Shown here piece after piece: positions 7,963-10,744 of a DNA stretch of 10,744 bases. Source of the stretch: Comamonadaceae bacterium (lineage in GTDB: Bacteria > Pseudomonadota > Gammaproteobacteria > Burkholderiales > Burkholderiaceae_C); the NCBI GenBank assembly GCA_947371775.1, contig CANBQX010000062.1, forward strand, positions 1 through 10,744, read 5' to 3'. Made by a program: the position numbers and the translations under genes. Numbering within the stretch: the first letter of the stretch is position 1; the number at the start of each line of letters is the position of its first letter. A model generated the notes under the pieces. That model was not told the DNA's origin. It saw nothing but the letters and a program-made list of their open reading frames with translations, and ran no database searches.

Positions 7963-9156
7963 ATGGCCGCACTGCAGCCCAGCGCAGCCACCGACCCGCG
8001 CGAGCGCCTTGGCGAGTTTGCCGACTACCTGCGCCAGCATGGGTTTGCGCTGGGATACGCCGAGATCGCACTGATGGTGCAAGCCGCAGCGGCCTTGCCG
8101 CTGGAGCAGTGGCCACGTGTGCAGGCCTTGTGGCGCGCCATCGCCAGCGGCAGCCAACGGCAGTGGCGCAAGTACCCGGAGTTACACCAGGCCTTTTGGT
8201 TCCCCCACAAAGTCAAAGGAAGCACCCGCAGCTCGGGGCTCACCCAGCGCGCCCGCAGCCTGCCGGAGCTGGTGCAGCAAATGCACCAGGACATGGCCCA
8301 GCAGGCGGGCAATTCCGCACCCGGTGAAGCGCCCCCCACGGTGGGCCAGGCCGATGACGCGGCAAGCGGCGACTTGGAGGAGTCCGGTGGACAGCGCGCC
8401 CAGGGCGGCGCCAGCAGCACCGCACCACTGGACGAACGCGACTTTGCCGAATGGATGCCCGGCGACATGGACCGCTTTGAACCCCTGGTGGAAGCGCTCA
8501 AAAAACGCCTGCGCAGCCAGCTGCTGCGCCGCTTTGAGCCGACCGGCCAGCGGGGCTCGATCCACCTGCGCCGCTCTTTGCGCGGTGCACAAGGCACGGC
8601 TGGCGAAATCATCAAACTCGCACGCGTACAGCGCCAGCGCCGCCAGCCACGCGTGGTGGTGCTGGTGGACGTGAGCCGCTCCATGGAAGTCCACGCCCAG
8701 TTTTACCTGCGCCTGAGCCGCGCATTTGTCGAAGTGATGGATGCCCGCGCTTTGGTGTTTCACACCAGCGTGGCCGACGTCACGCCGCTGATGAAGCGGC
8801 GCAGCGAACGGGTTCAGGAAAAGGTCAACGCGGTAACCTTTGGCTTTGGCGGCGGCACCCGCATCGCCAGCTGCCTGCAAACAGCCCTGAAATTGCACCT
8901 GGAGCGCAAGGCCTTGCAACGCGGTGACTATTTTTTGGTGTTCAGCGATGGCTACGACACCGACCCGCCCGACGATCTGGCCGCCGTACTGGCCCAGGTG
9001 CGCGCCCGCGGCGCACGGGTCTGCTGGCTGCACCCCACGGTGCAAGCGCCACAATCGGAAGCGCTGCTGCGGGCAGCGTCGCAGGTGCACCGTTTTATGC
9101 CCGCCCATAATCTGGCGAGCTTGGCGCGGCTGCCTGATTTGTTGCGCAGCGCCTGA
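7963..9156 (+). CDS. coxE: CoxE: von Willebrand factor A-domain protein
   Basis: 397 residues from the ATG at 7963, five bases after the coxD stop; an in-frame upstream ATG at 7870 lies within coxD and would add 31 Arg-rich residues with no counterpart in the family. The N-terminal half is charged, with a Gly/Ala/Gln-rich low-complexity stretch (about 112-155). The C-terminal VWA domain begins near 229, with the metal-binding MIDAS motif DVSRS (236-240), the Thr of GGGTRI (296-301) and SDGYD (328-332), so metal binding should be intact. CoxE is the partner of the CoxD ATPase in completing the Mo-S-Cu cluster. The length matches Oligotropha CoxE. No frameshift is visible. Confidence 0.94.
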   Translation: MAALQPSAATDPRERLGEFADYLRQHGFALGYAEIALMVQAAAALPLEQWPRVQALWRAIASGSQRQWRKYPELHQAFWFPHKVKGSTRSSGLTQRARSLPELVQQMHQDMAQQAGNSAPGEAPPTVGQADDAASGDLEESGGQRAQGGASSTAPLDERDFAEWMPGDMDRFEPLVEALKKRLRSQLLRRFEPTGQRGSIHLRRSLRGAQGTAGEIIKLARVQRQRRQPRVVVLVDVSRSMEVHAQFYLRLSRAFVEVMDARALVFHTSVADVTPLMKRRSERVQEKVNAVTFGFGGGTRIASCLQTALKLHLERKALQRGDYFLVFSDGYDTDPPDDLAAVLAQVRARGARVCWLHPTVQAPQSEALLRAASQVHRFMPAHNLASLARLPDLLRSA

Positions 9157-9188
9157 GCCCAATTTTTATCTGAAGACCGGAGATCACC

Positions 9189-9866
9189 ATGGGATGCTTA
9201 CTCAAACAAGGCGGCGGTTTGTATGCCCGCCTGCGCGTGGGGGCCGTGCTCCTGGCCGCGGGCACGGGCAGTCGCATGGGCGGTGTGGCCAAGTCGCTGA
9301 TTCGCCTGCAAGGTGTGCCGCTGATCAACCGCCAACTGATTGCGCTCAGTGGCGCCGGGGTGGACGAGGTGGTGGTGGTTACCGGCTTTGCACGCGACGC
9401 GGTAGAAGCCAGCGTCTCGACCTTTCCGGTGACCTTGGCCCACAACGCAGACTACGCCTTGGGCCAGCAAAGCTCGGTGCGCGTAGGCCTGCAGGCCTTG
9501 CGCGGCAACTTTGACGCCGTGCTGGTGGTGCTGGCAGACCAGCCGCTCTTGGGTGCCGCCGACTTGACCGAGCTGATCGCGGCTTTCAAAAAACGCCCCA
9601 GCGGCCATGTGGTGGTGCCGATGGTGAACGGCCAGCGTGGCAACCCGCTGGTCATGGACGATGTGGCTTTGGCACAGATATTGGCCAGCGACACCAACCT
9701 GGGCTGCCGCCATTTGGTGGAGCGCCAGCCCGAATTGGTGCATGTGCACACCAGCAGCAACACGCGCTTTGTCACCGACCTCGATACCCCCGAAGACCTG
9801 GAGGCGCTCAGCCTGCGCACCGGGTGGCGCCTGGAGCTGCCCGCCGAGCAAAGCGTCGCTGCATGA
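9189..9866 (+). CDS. MocA/MobA-like molybdopterin nucleotidyltransferase (probably CTP-dependent)
   Basis: A 225-residue GT-A-like nucleotidyltransferase. The nucleotide-binding signature LLAAGTGSRMGG (21-32) with Lys35 comes after an N-terminal extension of about 18 residues. LADQP (115-119), GQRGNP (148-153) and TDLDTPEDL (196-204) follow. The AAG form of the first motif is typical of the CTP-using MocA group, whereas GTP-using MobA usually has AGG. CO dehydrogenase uses molybdopterin cytosine dinucleotide, so a dedicated MocA in the operon makes sense: it would join CMP to Mo-molybdopterin. A good Shine-Dalgarno (GGAG at 9179-9182) precedes the ATG, 32 bases after coxE. Its TGA overlaps the next start as ATGA. 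Another NTP-transferase role cannot be excluded. Confidence 0.88.
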   Translation: MGCLLKQGGGLYARLRVGAVLLAAGTGSRMGGVAKSLIRLQGVPLINRQLIALSGAGVDEVVVVTGFARDAVEASVSTFPVTLAHNADYALGQQSSVRVGLQALRGNFDAVLVVLADQPLLGAADLTELIAAFKKRPSGHVVVPMVNGQRGNPLVMDDVALAQILASDTNLGCRHLVERQPELVHVHTSSNTRFVTDLDTPEDLEALSLRTGWRLELPAEQSVAA

Positions 9867-10567
9867 GCGCGCCCCTGTTTGCGCCCAACAGCGCCCACTG
9901 GCCCGTGCCCATGGCGGTGCACCGCTTGGAAGGCGCATCCGCCGTGAACGAGGTGCTGGCGCGCATTTTCAGTGTGATGCGCGCCACCGATGTGGCCCAG
10001 CACCCGGAGCGCGCAGGCAGCTTTTACGCCAGCAGCGACGACCTGTTGCAGCGCGTGGACGTGCCCGAGTTCCACACGCTGGTGAAGTTCATTGCCCAGT
10101 CATTGCAAGCCACGGCCAAGCAAGCCAACGCAGGCGTCTGGCCCAGCGGTCGCCACGGGCTGCAGCTCGAATTGGTCGGTCTGTGGTTTCAGATCCAAAA
10201 CGGGGCGGCCTTTCATGACGTGCACACCCACGGCAATTGTTCCTGGTCGGGCGTGTACTACGTTCAAATCGATCCCGTCGAGGAGCGCCAGCGTGAGGCG
10301 CAATGGGGCGCGCTCAACGGCGCTACGCGCTTTTACAGCCCGTTGTTTCCGCTCTTGGGCGGGGCCTACATGGACATGGGCAATGCGTACCTGCAAAACG
10401 CGACGCTGGACGTGACACCGCAAGAGGGCGAGTTGGTGTTGTTCCCCGCGTTTTTGCCGCACAAGGCCTTGCCCTATGTCGGCACCAAGGACCGCATTGT
10501 GGTGTCCTTCAACGCGCAGATCCGGGCGCCGCAGGGTGACCAGATTTACCGCTACGCGGCGGCTTAA
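9863..10567 (+). CDS. Putative 2-oxoglutarate/Fe(II)-dependent oxygenase, translationally coupled to the MocA-like gene
   Basis: 234 residues from the ATG at 9863, which overlaps the upstream stop as ATGA; an in-frame ATG at 9824 would lie inside the preceding gene. The C-terminal half looks like the small 2OG-Fe(II) oxygenase family (2OG-FeII_Oxy_5/TIGR02466 style). It has HTHGNCSWSGVYYV (121-134), then LVLFPAFLPHKALPY (191-205), then DRIVVSFN (210-217). Candidate iron ligands are His121, His123 and His200, with Arg211 as 2-oxoglutarate binder. The first position normally reads HxD or HxH, so the HTH assignment needs checking. The N-terminal half (SDDLLQRVDVPEF at 59-70) also resembles this family. 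Its substrate is unknown. Coupling to a cofactor gene in the CO dehydrogenase operon suggests a role in enzyme maturation, possibly hydroxylation of the active-site arginine of CoxL. Confidence 0.78.
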   Translation: MSAPLFAPNSAHWPVPMAVHRLEGASAVNEVLARIFSVMRATDVAQHPERAGSFYASSDDLLQRVDVPEFHTLVKFIAQSLQATAKQANAGVWPSGRHGLQLELVGLWFQIQNGAAFHDVHTHGNCSWSGVYYVQIDPVEERQREAQWGALNGATRFYSPLFPLLGGAYMDMGNAYLQNATLDVTPQEGELVLFPAFLPHKALPYVGTKDRIVVSFNAQIRAPQGDQIYRYAAA

Positions 10568-10593
10568 GGGGCGCAGACCCGTCGCTCAGGTGC

Positions 10594-10744
10594 TCAGTGC
10601 ACCACCACCGGGTTTTGCGCCAGTTCGGCGTATTGCTCCAGCGTTTCTTCCACTTCTTCCTGGGTCGGCATATTGACCTGCCAGGCCACGATGTGCTGCT
10701 GAAACAGTTCGGCCCAGGAGCCGTCGAGGTACACCTCTTTGCCC
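10594..10744 (-). CDS. C-terminal end of an unidentified protein (5' part beyond the window)
   Basis: Only the last 49 residues and the stop (TGA at 10596-10594) are visible; the gene enters from the right edge, convergent to the cox block. The fragment reads GKEVYLDGSWAEL near the edge, then VAWQVNMPTQEEVEETLEQY, and ends NPVVVH. It is acidic and probably helical in its second half. I do not recognise the family. Coding is supported by an uninterrupted frame and betaproteobacterial-style codon use only. The 26 bases between the two convergent stops hold no clear terminator. Confidence 0.55.
   Translation of the reverse strand, partial: GKEVYLDGSWAELFQQHIVAWQVNMPTQEEVEETLEQYAELAQNPVVVH

Noticed and set aside
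10589..10603. GGTGC/GCACC inverted repeat near the convergent stop codons
   Set aside because: Five-base stem, no following T tract on either strand, and partly inside the minus-strand coding end; too weak to call a terminator.

Overview
The window carries a form I (aerobic, Mo-Cu) carbon monoxide dehydrogenase locus from a GC-rich betaproteobacterium, most likely order Burkholderiales and probably Comamonadaceae. The subunit lengths (287, 162 and 800 aa) are close to those I recall for the Hydrogenophaga pseudoflava enzyme. The LytTR/PAS regulator is of the RcoM type known from Burkholderia. The taxonomic call is inference from gene content and protein style only.

Layout. Positions 1-1303 are a minus-strand pair: a six-helix membrane protein of unknown family whose stop overlaps (TAATG) the start of an XdhC/CoxI-type maturation protein that runs off the left edge. 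Divergent from these, after a 249-base regulatory gap, is rcoM (1553-2362), a predicted heme-based CO sensor and transcription activator. After a 142-base gap come the plus-strand structural genes coxM (FAD subunit), coxS (2x[2Fe-2S] subunit) and coxL (Mo-Cu catalytic subunit). A strong intrinsic terminator then separates them from the accessory block coxG-coxD-coxE, a MocA-like molybdopterin cytidylyltransferase, and a 2-oxoglutarate/Fe(II) oxygenase-like gene overlapping it by ATGA. The right edge holds the 3' end of an unidentified convergent gene.

How it fits together. RcoM is expected to sense CO and switch on the locus. CoxM, CoxS and CoxL form the enzyme that oxidises CO and feeds electrons to respiration. 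The MocA-like protein would make the molybdopterin cytosine dinucleotide cofactor. CoxD (MoxR AAA+ ATPase), CoxE (VWA protein) and the XdhC-like protein would mature the Mo-S-Cu site. CoxG would help with membrane association.

The parts most worth a second look are these. (1) The terminal 2OG-oxygenase-like gene is a candidate for the unidentified enzyme that hydroxylates the arginine next to the active-site cysteine of CoxL, a modification reported in the H. pseudoflava crystal structure. (2) The membrane protein has methionine ladders and is a candidate copper supplier for the Mo-S-Cu site. (3) TTCGTG-type repeats spaced 20 bases apart occur in both regulatory gaps and are candidate RcoM operators. 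(4) The coxL/coxG terminator probably sets the ratio of enzyme to maturation factors.
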